A stretch of DNA of 64,000 nucleotides from Gammaproteobacteria bacterium (GTDB lineage: Bacteria > Pseudomonadota > Gammaproteobacteria > DSM-16500). The notes beneath the pieces were generated by a model. That model saw only the letters and a program-made list of their open reading frames with translations. It did not search any database and was not told where the DNA came from. The stretch covers positions 302,100-366,099 of the forward strand of contig JAJNBC010000001.1 in assembly GCA_021156085.1 (NCBI GenBank), written 5' to 3'. Below are positions 8,878-17,770 of the stretch, piece after piece (within the stretch, counting starts at the first letter, position 1; every line of letters begins with the position of its first letter). A program made the translations under genes and the position numbers.

Positions 8878-10101
8878 ATGTCAGCAGCTCCTTTATTTCT
8901 TGTCCTTTTTATTGATAGCATGGGTTTAGGTCTTGTTTTTCCTATTTTAAATGCTCTCGTAATCGATCCACATTCTTACTTTATTGCAAGTGAGGCGAGT
9001 ACGCATTTTCGTAATCTTCTTTATGGATTTACAATTAGTATCTTTATGTTCTGCTGGTTTTTTGGGGCGGCATTTTTAGGAAATTTATCAGATCAATTAG
9101 GGAGAAAAAAATCATTACTGATTTGCTTAGTGGGTGCCTGTGCTGGTTATTTAATATCAGCACTGGCCGTTCTAGTTAATAGCTATACTTTGTTATTAAT
9201 TGGACGAATCATCGCTGGGTTTACCGCAGGCAGTCAATCTATTGCGCAAGCTGCTATTGTTGATATTAGTGAACCGGACCAAAAAGCACGAAATCTAGGT
9301 TTAATTTTATTCTTTTGTTCGCTTGGATTTGTGGTTGGTCCTATGATAGGTGGAATACTCTCAGCCTCTACATTAATATATTGGTTTAATTATGCTGTTC
9401 CTTTTTATTTTGCTGCACTCATCTCTTTCATCAATGCTATTCTATTAGCATTTATTTTTAAGGAAACTTTTCTTCGTACGAATAGAAAACTGCATTTCAA
9501 ACTACATTATGCAGTGGAAATTTTTATTCAGGCCTTTAAACATGAAAAAATTTGTGGGCTTTCTATTGTGTTTTTAGTCATGATTTTTGGGTGGAGCAGC
9601 ATTTATTCATTCATTTCTATGTATTTACTGCATAAATATCATTTTAGTTCCTTGGAAAACGGTTTCTATATGGCTTTGCTAGGAATTGGTTTCGGCATTG
9701 GCACAGGATTTTTAATGGATCCTCTTACAAAACGTTTTTCACTTAAACAATGCATGATAGGAAGTTGCTTACTCATCGCCGCCATTACCACCTTGATTAT
9801 TACAGCCCCTGCTGCCGCTTATGTATGGGTTTATGATATGTTTCTGGGTGCAATTATGGCAGTTTGCTACTCAGCCATGTTAACTTTATTCTCGAATCAA
9901 GTAGATGAAAAATCTCAAGGTTGGGTAATGGGCATCACGGGCGCAGTGATGGCATTTGCTTTTGGATTAAATGGATTATTGATGGGGATATTAGCTAACC
10001 TAGACTCGGAAATGCCCCTTATCATAGCTATTATTAGCTTGACATTCTCTGCACTTTTAATGCAACGATTATATCATGACCCAGCTTTAGTAAACACTTA
10101 A
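8878..10101 (+). CDS. MFS transporter, TetA-like
   Basis: This 407-residue inner-membrane transporter has 12 predicted transmembrane segments. The MFS motif A is present between TM2 and TM3 (GNLSDQLGRKKS), and the TM5 region has the drug:H+ antiporter-like GPMIGG motif. The first helix FIDSMGLGLVFPI resembles TetA/class-C efflux pumps. The substrate cannot be predicted. It is convergent with the downstream DUF4239 gene (1 nt between the stops), and upstream is an AT-rich region with only a weak ribosome binding site. Confidence 0.88.
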   Translation: MSAAPLFLVLFIDSMGLGLVFPILNALVIDPHSYFIASEASTHFRNLLYGFTISIFMFCWFFGAAFLGNLSDQLGRKKSLLICLVGACAGYLISALAVLVNSYTLLLIGRIIAGFTAGSQSIAQAAIVDISEPDQKARNLGLILFFCSLGFVVGPMIGGILSASTLIYWFNYAVPFYFAALISFINAILLAFIFKETFLRTNRKLHFKLHYAVEIFIQAFKHEKICGLSIVFLVMIFGWSSIYSFISMYLLHKYHFSSLENGFYMALLGIGFGIGTGFLMDPLTKRFSLKQCMIGSCLLIAAITTLIITAPAAAYVWVYDMFLGAIMAVCYSAMLTLFSNQVDEKSQGWVMGITGAVMAFAFGLNGLLMGILANLDSEMPLIIAIISLTFSALLMQRLYHDPALVNT

Positions 10102-10102
10102 A

Positions 10103-10882
10103 TTACTTGCTTATTAATCTGAGCGCCGATTGGAATGCTTCTGGTTCAACTGCAAAATCGCCTTGAAAAGGTTTATCTAATGACAACAATAAAAAGATCA
10201 TCGAAGAAGCTATAATAATAGCTGCTCCTAAAGCAATGAAATGCAATGCTACGCCTGCTTTAAAAAAGTAATTAATCCCAATGAGCAAAAGAGTGCCTAT
10301 CAAAATAACCACCCAAACTTCTACATTTAATGAAGAATAGCCCTGATTAACCCGTTGTTGACGGGCATCATAAAGCAATTTAATTTCACTGAGTATATCC
10401 CGCGCCACAAATAAATTTGCATGAGGAGACTGACTATAATGAATAATTTGATTTGTTAAGTTTTCTATTAAATCATCTCCCTCCTCATTAAGCAGTTCTC
10501 CATTTTTCATAGAAGGCCATTCTTTATTTTTCACATTCTCCACATATTTCTTTAGCTTAGTTTGGATAGCTTTTTGCAAGGATAATTTTAATTCCTTACT
10601 ACTAAGATAAATATTCACTACAGCATTTGCCTCACGTTGGACCACTTCGGATGCCATATTAATATTATTAATTAAGTATAAAGACATTAAACTAGCTAAA
10701 ACGCCGTAAATAATACCTATCAAGGAGCTGATGTTACCTATGACCTCATTATCTTTATAACGCAGCTTAAGAGGAAGAAAATATTTTATAATTAAAATAG
10801 CGACTGCTGAAACTCCCACAAAAAAACAAACTAATAGAACAAATAAACTGATATCAGATAAACGATATAAAAAATTAAACAT
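10103..10882 (-). CDS. DUF4239 family membrane protein
   Basis: The 259-residue protein has two N-terminal and two C-terminal hydrophobic segments. The conserved central stretch of the DUF4239 family follows the second helix: EANAVVNIY, then a helix with KKYVENVKNKEWPSM. Family function is unknown. It overlaps the end of the upstream DUF1259 gene by 8 nt and is probably translated with it. Confidence 0.75.
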   Translation of the reverse strand: MFNFLYRLSDISLFVLLVCFFVGVSAVAILIIKYFLPLKLRYKDNEVIGNISSLIGIIYGVLASLMSLYLINNINMASEVVQREANAVVNIYLSSKELKLSLQKAIQTKLKKYVENVKNKEWPSMKNGELLNEEGDDLIENLTNQIIHYSQSPHANLFVARDILSEIKLLYDARQQRVNQGYSSLNVEVWVVILIGTLLLIGINYFFKAGVALHFIALGAAIIIASSMIFLLLSLDKPFQGDFAVEPEAFQSALRLISK

Positions 10883-12797
10883 ACCATCCTCTGGGACTGC
10901 TTAAGTCCGAGGGGGGATATTTCGGGCTGGGGCTACCCACTGCTAGCTGCAAAGGAGGTTTTTTCAAAAGGGGAGCAAAGGCAGCTATAACGGGGGAAGA
11001 GAAGAGCGTTGACCTGAATAGGGGAAAGGATTCTGCATCTCTATTCATTGGCAAAGACAGTGATTGTGCCAATAATAGGCCAAAATTTTTCATATAAGTT
11101 TGAGTTAAAGATACTACTGTTGTTCTTAACTGACTCAGAGATGTCGCTGCATTAGAAAAATCCGCAGATAAAATATTAACAAGCGAGTAGGTTTTAGAAG
11201 CATAAGCAGTGGTTAATGTATTGATATGTTTTGTCATAGCGGCAATTGTATCAGATAAATAGGTCAAAAATCCATGTATACCTAAACTAGTATTTCTAAT
11301 AGAGGACATGGTAAATTGACGAAGATAGGGATAAATATATCCATTGGATATGCTCAATATATCGATATTATTATTTTTTTCTATCACTGATAACGTTGTA
11401 AGTAGCCGCATAGCAGACGGCGCAAAAATATTTCTCAAAGGTGCCTTCGTCGCCTGCGGGCCCCCTTCTACAACAGCCATACTCGCATCAGATTGCCTTA
11501 TTGTATTGACGAAAGAAGTTAGCTCGGCCTCTGTCTTAAGCGTAAGTGTCGACAAAATTATATGAGTTAAAGGCTTTATTTGAGTATCATTTATACTTTG
11601 AGCCATTCGCATGAGGGCTGGAAAAAACTGAATAAATTGCATTATTTCTTCTGACATTACTTTCTGTGTAGACTTTAATGCTGTATGTAACGCTAGATTC
11701 CATGGGGATTGAGGATAAGTCATTGGTATATTTTGCTTGGTATCTATTGAAGTATATAATTCTTTCTCTTTGACATAACCGCATATATTATTTTGAAATA
11801 AAGATAATTGCAGAGGAATGAGTTCAGTTTTGGTTTCCCTGCCTAGGGCGGACCTCATAGAGAAGGTTGCTTCTTCGGGGCGAGTATTATCATTTGAAAA
11901 AAGAAATACAGAATGCAAAGTTTTCGCTAGATTCTGCGCCCCTCCTATGCCCCAAAAATTGACCCACACTAACTCTTGGTCATCCTCATCCATTCGGTTT
12001 CGGTAAATAGCTAAAATATAAATTTTAGCATTACGTAATGCGAATAATGTTTTTTGTAATTCAGATTCTCTCAGTGCCACAGTACCATTGACAATAGCTT
12101 CTTTATCCGAACCAGAGAAAGCCGCCCAAGTATTAATTGCAATAGCTTGGTTAGTAGTTGTATCGGGGTTTTTTATTCCATGGATAAATTCAATTTTATA
12201 AACATTATTTTCTAATCGTCCCTTCTGCCCTAAAATAGCCTCTATTTTAGAGCCGTTAAGCGTAGTTTCAGGGATGCTAGCATCCTCACCTAAAGGAAAA
12301 TCCCCCGCGCCATTACTTGTAGCCTTGATTTTATTTAAGATTTGTCTAATTGCACTGGCCAAGTGAGTCTCATCCCCCTCTCCCTTGATATGCATAAACA
12401 TAACCCGGGGAGAATCCCAAAGATAGGGGTTATGCAATCCAGTAACTTGTAATCCATTGAGAAGAGCAGTACTCATAACAGGATTAATTTGATCTTGAAG
12501 TAAAACTAAATCACCATTAAGAAATGTTTGATAGGCTGTTTTTTTAAATACGATCCAAGAGGAAAGCCCCATTTCAGAAGTCATTGGCATACCACTTATA
12601 AGCACTTTCAACTCATTTTGCGGAATAATAATTTTATAAGTTCTTCTTTCTTTGTCAACCTGGCCTATTTGTCCCGTGAGTTTTTGAATGGTATTGATAT
12701 TCAGACAGAGAGAAGAGCCGGGGGAATCCAAGGCGTAAGCACTTATTGAAAACATAATAAAAGAAACGATAAAAATCAGAAGCCTTGATTTTACCAT
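10875..12797 (-). CDS. Secreted protein with two LppY/LpqO-like (DUF1259) domains and a helical C-terminal half
   Basis: A signal peptide (MVKSRLLIFIVSFIMFSISAYA, start at 12797) leads into two tandem copies of a domain I recognise as DUF1259. Each begins with a KLTGQIGQ- or ILGQKGR-like strand, continues through a SWIVFK/TWAAFSG motif and a NGDLVL/NGTVAL motif, and ends in a HNPYLWDSPRVMFMHIKG-like segment. The second copy is more degraded. Residues after about 320 match no family I know and include many predicted helices. DUF1259 proteins are exported and of unknown function. The gene overlaps the DUF4239 gene. Confidence 0.7.
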   Translation of the reverse strand: MVKSRLLIFIVSFIMFSISAYALDSPGSSLCLNINTIQKLTGQIGQVDKERRTYKIIIPQNELKVLISGMPMTSEMGLSSWIVFKKTAYQTFLNGDLVLLQDQINPVMSTALLNGLQVTGLHNPYLWDSPRVMFMHIKGEGDETHLASAIRQILNKIKATSNGAGDFPLGEDASIPETTLNGSKIEAILGQKGRLENNVYKIEFIHGIKNPDTTTNQAIAINTWAAFSGSDKEAIVNGTVALRESELQKTLFALRNAKIYILAIYRNRMDEDDQELVWVNFWGIGGAQNLAKTLHSVFLFSNDNTRPEEATFSMRSALGRETKTELIPLQLSLFQNNICGYVKEKELYTSIDTKQNIPMTYPQSPWNLALHTALKSTQKVMSEEIMQFIQFFPALMRMAQSINDTQIKPLTHIILSTLTLKTEAELTSFVNTIRQSDASMAVVEGGPQATKAPLRNIFAPSAMRLLTTLSVIEKNNNIDILSISNGYIYPYLRQFTMSSIRNTSLGIHGFLTYLSDTIAAMTKHINTLTTAYASKTYSLVNILSADFSNAATSLSQLRTTVVSLTQTYMKNFGLLLAQSLSLPMNRDAESFPLFRSTLFSSPVIAAFAPLLKKPPLQLAVGSPSPKYPPSDLSSPRGWYV

Positions 12798-12875
12798 AAT
12801 CCTTCCCTGTCCCTGGCTGCAACAGCGCATATTGTAACGCATTCTACACTTTGAATGCTACTTTTTTATCCGGCA

Positions 12876-13241
12876 TTATATCTGCTTATTTGGCACTTTC
12901 CAGCCTGTATGAAATTTACAAAACATAAAAACATATTGATCGCTGCGATGTTGGGCATAATTGGTTATTTGCAAATCTCTGCAAAGAATACCTTGTTTTT
13001 TGATGGAATTAAGCGGCTTTATAATACCATGATGGCTAGTCTTGGGATTTTGCCATTTTGCACTTTTACCATTAGGAAGTTTATTAAGCGCATAATTTGC
13101 AGTTGCTTCAAGCATTTTCCAATCTTGGGCACCAAAATATTGTGCGGGAGTATCGTATAAAAATGCAAAATTACCACTTAGAGCAGGAAGAGAAAAGCTA
13201 AGAAAAATAAAAATAAGCGCGTATGTAAAAATTTTATTCAT
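12876..13241 (-). CDS. Small secreted protein, surface-antigen-like
   Basis: This 121-residue protein has a clear signal peptide cleaved after LPALS-G. The mature part includes a W-x-NPKTSHHGIIKP segment and a later GILCRD motif. These resemble the C-terminal domain of 17-kDa rickettsial surface-antigen-like proteins (W-x-NP...G-x-I-x-P...CR), but the match is partial. A GGAAA Shine-Dalgarno precedes the ATG. It is followed on the same strand by the DUF1259 gene. Confidence 0.55.
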   Translation of the reverse strand: MNKIFTYALIFIFLSFSLPALSGNFAFLYDTPAQYFGAQDWKMLEATANYALNKLPNGKSAKWQNPKTSHHGIIKPLNSIKKQGILCRDLQITNYAQHRSDQYVFMFCKFHTGWKVPNKQI

Positions 13242-13275
13242 GGGTCATTTCCTTATGAGTCATTCTAGTCTTATT

Positions 13276-13956
13276 CTACGAGTATATAATTCCAATCACC
13301 ATCCATTTCGGCTGATCTAAATATTGGCTTACCTGGGCCACTGGCCCTATTGCCTTTGCCGCTGCTAACGCAGATTGATCCAGTACCTCTGCTCCACTTG
13401 TTTGTAACAATTGAACATCAGTAATCTGGCCATCGGGATAAAGTAAAAAACCAATCACTGAAGTCCCTTTAACATTTAAATCAAGAGCAGATTTGGGATA
13501 AACCAAGTGCCGCGTAAGAGCCTTACCTAATAATGTTAAAAGCGGTTTATCAATTTTCTTATCTCCAATCAAGTGTACTGGCTCAGTTTCTGGTGAACGA
13601 CTAATATCAATGGGATGAGTGATATTGAAAGAGGAACTTATATGTCTTCTAAGAGGCTTTTCAATACCTAATTTTGAGGTAGCTATCTGTTTTTGTGAGG
13701 AAGGAGGAAGAATTTTTTGTTGTGTTTTGGCAGTCGACAAATGATCTGGAATAGATGAAGGTTCCATGAGAGGAGCCGCCTCATTATGATAAACATAGGC
13801 TGGAATAGAAAGAGAAGGCTTATCCTCTTCTTTGGTTTTTATTAACTTAGAGGAAGAAAGCCATACAAAAGATATCCCTGAAAATAAAAGACAGTGAAAA
13901 AATAAGGAGAGCCAGAAACTATTCCTTTCAATAACTTTAGCTGTTTTATTTAGCAT
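13276..13956 (-). CDS. TonB-like energy transducer protein
   Basis: The 226-residue protein has a single N-terminal membrane anchor (residues 14-32), a proline/serine-rich periplasmic spacer and a C-terminal TonB domain. The domain motifs are YPKSALDLNVKGTSVIGFLL, followed by DGQITDVQLLQTSG and LDQSALAAAK. TonB couples the inner-membrane proton motive force to outer-membrane receptors. No exbB or exbD genes and no TonB-dependent receptor are in the window, so its partners must be elsewhere or it has another role. Confidence 0.8.
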   Translation of the reverse strand: MLNKTAKVIERNSFWLSLFFHCLLFSGISFVWLSSSKLIKTKEEDKPSLSIPAYVYHNEAAPLMEPSSIPDHLSTAKTQQKILPPSSQKQIATSKLGIEKPLRRHISSSFNITHPIDISRSPETEPVHLIGDKKIDKPLLTLLGKALTRHLVYPKSALDLNVKGTSVIGFLLYPDGQITDVQLLQTSGAEVLDQSALAAAKAIGPVAQVSQYLDQPKWMVIGIIYS

Positions 13957-14088
13957 AACAATAACAGCTCCCCTGTAACCGCATGGTACACCCCATAATA
14001 ATATTCCCTCTTAGAAAGATTTAAAAGCTTGCGCCGCACCTTTTAATTATGGCATTCTCGCCGCTTGCATGAAAAAAGGAGAATCATC

Positions 14089-14646
14089 ATGGCAGAAACT
14101 GCTTCAACAATGCTTCCATTAGGCACAATTGCGCCTGCTTTTAAATTGTGGGATGTTTGTACGGAAAAACAGGTATCGCTAGACGACCTAAAGTCAACTA
14201 TTGCAACAGTCATTATGTTTATTTGTAATCATTGCCCGTATGTGAAATATATTCAAGCCAAGTTGGTTGATGTTACGCACGTTTATCAAAAAAAAGGAAT
14301 TGTTTTTATTGCCATCAACTCCAATGATGTAAAAAAATATCCTGCAGATAGCCCAGAAAATATGCGCAAAGAAGCACAAGCACATCATTATACTTTTCCC
14401 TATCTGTATGATGAAACTCAAGAAGTTGCTAAGGCATATCAAGCGGCGTGTACGCCTGATTTTTATATATTTGATCATCAACTTGCTTGTGTTTATCGCG
14501 GGCGTTTTGATGATGCCACGCCCGGGAATCATTATCCAGTCACAGGCAAAGAATTAATAAATGCATTGGATCAAATTATTGCAAATAAACCTATTGATCA
14601 ACATCAATTGCCTAGTGTCGGATGTAATATCAAATGGGCGAAGTAG
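14089..14646 (+). CDS. Thioredoxin-fold AhpC/TSA-type protein
   Basis: This protein of about 185 residues has an alkyl-hydroperoxide-reductase/thioredoxin-like fold: APAFKLWDV near the start, then VIMFICNHCPYV with a single CNHC pair at the active-site position, a GIVFIAINSND strand, the cis-Pro region TPDFYIF and a C-terminal GCNIKW. This is the common thioredoxin-family protein with CxxC replaced by C-N-H-C-P. An AAGGAG site 8 nt upstream fixes the start at 14089. It probably acts as a cytoplasmic thiol oxidoreductase, and its substrate is unknown. Confidence 0.85.
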   Translation: MAETASTMLPLGTIAPAFKLWDVCTEKQVSLDDLKSTIATVIMFICNHCPYVKYIQAKLVDVTHVYQKKGIVFIAINSNDVKKYPADSPENMRKEAQAHHYTFPYLYDETQEVAKAYQAACTPDFYIFDHQLACVYRGRFDDATPGNHYPVTGKELINALDQIIANKPIDQHQLPSVGCNIKWAK

Positions 14647-14670
14647 TAATTTGTTTGCCTCAATAAATCT

Positions 14671-15924
14671 TTAGTGTTTAGGCTCTTTAATAAACCCTAT
14701 AGCAACAATAAAAGCAATAATATAAGCAGCTAAAACCAGAAATAGTCCTTGCTTAAAATGATGAGGGTTATCGGTGAGAGTAGATCCAGCCTGATTTGAT
14801 TCAATGAGTTTACCGATCAAGGGTTGAAACACAGCTCCCGAAATAACAACAGCCATATTATTAAAAGCAATGGCACTGGCTTTGACGGAAATTAAATTAT
14901 TTTCTTTTACCAGCGTAAAGCTGAGCGCTTGACCAGCACAAGCGGCCCCAGCAAAAAATAAAAGTATACCTAGCATGATTAGAGATAAGTGATATTCCAA
15001 AATAATACCAAAAGAAAGAGCGCCTATTAGTGCAGAAATAGCCAAAGGACAAACTCTATTATTCATTGCCGTAGAAAGCATTCCTAACAAAGGACTAGCC
15101 AATGCCAGCCCTAACCACATAAAAGAACATAAAAATGCAGCCGTCGTTGCCCCTAAATGATCAGTACTTATCAGGAAAGGAACCCCCCATAACGATGCAA
15201 AACTAGATATAGGCGCCCACAATAAACAAGCATACAAGGCAATATACCAAGTTTGAGAGTTTGAAATAATTTTCTTTAAACTTTGCAAGAGAGTAGGCAT
15301 CTCTTTTTGAATTTTTTGCAAATGCAGAGGGCCGCGATCTCTTTCGTATTTCAAGAGGCTCCAAACAATGATAGACAATAAAATACCTAGCGCTGTTAAA
15401 ATCCATAATGTATGTCGCCATCCTAAATAAGACACTAATATACTAATAGGCATTTGCCCTGCCATCGCACCAAAAGCAGCTAACATTTGAGTAATACCTG
15501 TCATGGTAGCAAAATATTTAGCCTTAAATAAATCTGCCGTCACCACTAAGACAGCAACAAATGCAAATGCTGAACCCGAGCCCATTAGCAAACGGGCGAT
15601 AGATCCCAGATAAATATTTTTTGACAAGGAAAATAGCAAAGTACCTAGGGCACAAACCAAAATCGATAAAGTGATAATAACTCGAGGGTTATATTTGTCA
15701 AACAAAATACCTGAAGGGATTTGCATTGCTGTATAGCTATAAAAATAAACACTAGACATAATACCTAGGCCAAATGCACCAATATTGAAATCGTGAATCA
15801 ATTGGGTAGCCATAACACTTGGCGAGACTTGGACTGCCATCTCAAAAAATAAGAAAAATGAGACTACACTATAAAGGAGTATGGCTTTCCAATTGGAAAA
15901 TTGATGCTCTAAGATACTATTCAT
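14671..15924 (-). CDS. MFS transporter
   Basis: This 417-residue inner-membrane protein has 12 hydrophobic helices. The N-terminus carries the pattern of the anion:cation symporter/oxalate-formate-like MFS groups (SVYFYSYTAMQIPSGILFDKYNPR as a degenerate motif A). Similar transporters are multiplied in intracellular Legionellales, where some import amino acids or nucleosides, but the substrate here is not predictable. It is convergent with the thioredoxin-fold gene. Confidence 0.85.
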   Translation of the reverse strand: MNSILEHQFSNWKAILLYSVVSFFLFFEMAVQVSPSVMATQLIHDFNIGAFGLGIMSSVYFYSYTAMQIPSGILFDKYNPRVIITLSILVCALGTLLFSLSKNIYLGSIARLLMGSGSAFAFVAVLVVTADLFKAKYFATMTGITQMLAAFGAMAGQMPISILVSYLGWRHTLWILTALGILLSIIVWSLLKYERDRGPLHLQKIQKEMPTLLQSLKKIISNSQTWYIALYACLLWAPISSFASLWGVPFLISTDHLGATTAAFLCSFMWLGLALASPLLGMLSTAMNNRVCPLAISALIGALSFGIILEYHLSLIMLGILLFFAGAACAGQALSFTLVKENNLISVKASAIAFNNMAVVISGAVFQPLIGKLIESNQAGSTLTDNPHHFKQGLFLVLAAYIIAFIVAIGFIKEPKH

Positions 15925-16038
15925 GACTGTAATCCAACCAATAGAATTGGCTCATGATAGTCGCTTTAGCAGATGGATTTCAACTATTAATACGATGATG
16001 TAGAGTGACTTCTGCGAGGGTCAGTTAAGAAAACTCCC

Positions 16039-16081
16039 CCTCTTACTTTCCCCGCACCTCTTACTTTCCCCCTACCTCTTA
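16039..16081. repeat. Short 18-bp tandem repeat
   Basis: The 15-mer CCTCTTACTTTCCCC occurs at 16039-16053 and 16057-16071, and a third partial copy (CCTCTTA) begins at 16075, giving an 18-bp period. It fills the gap between the MFS gene and the DUF924 gene. No function is evident. Confidence 0.7.
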
Positions 16082-16084
16082 AAA

Positions 16085-16675
16085 TTAAGCGCTTTTTAAA
16101 AATGCTATTTCTGCTGCAGTGGAGTCGCGGCCCAATAATTCATTACGTTGAGGAAAACGGCCAAATTCTTTTATAACTCTAAAATGAGCGTACGCATAAG
16201 CAAGAAATAATTGATAGACTTGCGTTGTCTCCACCATAGAGAGTGACACTAGATTTTGAAATAACTGTATGGATTGCTCTTGCTTCTGTGCATCTTCTGC
16301 ATGAACCAATGGCATATAAAAAAATACTCGTTCTATAAGAGTAAGAGACTGATCCATTTTTTCTCGTAGACCTTCTGCACATAATTGCTGCGCAAGAGCA
16401 TCATAGCAAAATGCCTCAGAAGAATGACGATAAGCCCAACGAGAAAATTGATCAATAAGAATAATCAATGCAAGCCTGCCGCGAGGAATATCCGCCCACT
16501 CTTTTAATTCACCTGCAATGGCAGCTTCATATTCTTTTTTGTACATCCGCAGCATTTTTTCTTTCAGTTGTTCATTCTCGCCAAACCATAAATTAGTACG
16601 ATCACTCGTAGGAAGATCAGCACAACCCAGATCACCAAACCAGAAGCTAAGTAATTCATGAATTTTGTCTGGCAT
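16085..16675 (-). CDS. DUF924 family protein
   Basis: The protein of about 196 residues matches the DUF924 (TPR-like helical) family. HELLSFWFGD is at the start, LWFGEN follows, then a GRLALIILIDQFSRWAYR helix and the FFYMPLVHAED motif. I chose the ATG at 16675 because MPDKIHELLSFWF is the usual N-terminus. Function is unknown. The family is common in proteobacteria and resembles a soluble helical repeat. Confidence 0.88.
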   Translation of the reverse strand: MPDKIHELLSFWFGDLGCADLPTSDRTNLWFGENEQLKEKMLRMYKKEYEAAIAGELKEWADIPRGRLALIILIDQFSRWAYRHSSEAFCYDALAQQLCAEGLREKMDQSLTLIERVFFYMPLVHAEDAQKQEQSIQLFQNLVSLSMVETTQVYQLFLAYAYAHFRVIKEFGRFPQRNELLGRDSTAAEIAFLKSA

Positions 16676-16735
16676 AGCACACCCACTGTTATTATTTATA
16701 AAGCATATCACATTCTACCCCGATTCTCCCTGATT

Positions 16736-17632
16736 TTATAAGCTATTAAGCTTCCCCAAAGTGATAGCATGCACTAATCGAGTAATTAATTTCTCTGTTT
16801 TTTGATCTTGATCGCGATAAGGATCAAACTCAACTATTTCTGTACCCACCAAACGATTGTCTTCTGCAAAAATTTTCACTGCTTGACATAATGCCTCGCC
16901 TTCCAAACCATCTGGCTCTGCGACGTCGGTCCCCGGGGCATCCCGAGGATCGATACTATCCATATCAATACTCACGCCATATCCCACCGTGCCCTGGGTA
17001 ACAATGTCCACTGCTTCTATCAACACATCCTTTAACCCACGTTGCTTAACTTCGTTCATTCCTATTATTCTTACATGAAGCTGTTTTAATAATGCTTCTT
17101 CTGCAGGTTCAAAGCTACGGACCCCTATTAAACAAACGTGCTCTGGGTGAAATTTCTGATGGGGTATCGCCAAATTAACCAAGCTTGCTTCACCCCGCCC
17201 TAAAAGACACGCCAAAGGCATGCCATGAATATTACCTGTTAATGTAGTCTGTGGCGTATGGCTATCCATATGCGCATCAATCCAAATCAATCCTAGAGGG
17301 CCTTGCGAGTGCATTGCGCGCCGCGCCCCACTCCATGTCCCTATAGCACACGAATGGTCCCCCCCCATAACAATAAAAAATTTTTTATTTTGTACTAAGT
17401 CAGAAACTTGATCTGCAATAAGAGTACATTGTCTAATTACCGATGTTAATTTAGAAGAATCCTGGGGAGCAGATACAGTCATAAGCTGCCAATGTAAATC
17501 GATGCCTGCCTTATTAAGATTTGCAAAAATAGTAGATTGCTGCAGAAACAAAGGGCCAGAACTGCAACCCGGGCCCGGACCCGCAATACTAGACGCATAC
17601 CCTATTAAATAAACAGATTTTTTGTTTATCAT
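16736..17632 (-). CDS. rocF: Arginase
   Basis: Arginase hydrolyses arginine to ornithine and urea. All manganese ligands of the ureohydrolase family are visible: GGDHS (His93), DAHMD (Asp119, His121, Asp123) and SIDMD (Asp223, Asp225). The motif SIDMDSIDPRDAPGTD agrees with arginase rather than agmatinase, and 298 residues is usual. No urease or ornithine-using neighbour is present. In an intracellular bacterium arginase may also draw down host arginine (inference). Confidence 0.92.
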   Translation of the reverse strand: MINKKSVYLIGYASSIAGPGPGCSSGPLFLQQSTIFANLNKAGIDLHWQLMTVSAPQDSSKLTSVIRQCTLIADQVSDLVQNKKFFIVMGGDHSCAIGTWSGARRAMHSQGPLGLIWIDAHMDSHTPQTTLTGNIHGMPLACLLGRGEASLVNLAIPHQKFHPEHVCLIGVRSFEPAEEALLKQLHVRIIGMNEVKQRGLKDVLIEAVDIVTQGTVGYGVSIDMDSIDPRDAPGTDVAEPDGLEGEALCQAVKIFAEDNRLVGTEIVEFDPYRDQDQKTEKLITRLVHAITLGKLNSL

Positions 17633-17770
17633 CCAGACAGTATCCTTTTAATAAATAAAGATAATACCATCAGTATAAGGTAATTTGTTTATAATGAGAA
17701 ATGGATATTTTATTGACAATTAAACTCTTTTTCTATATGTTTTTTGGAAATTATAGTAAGAGAAGAGAGT

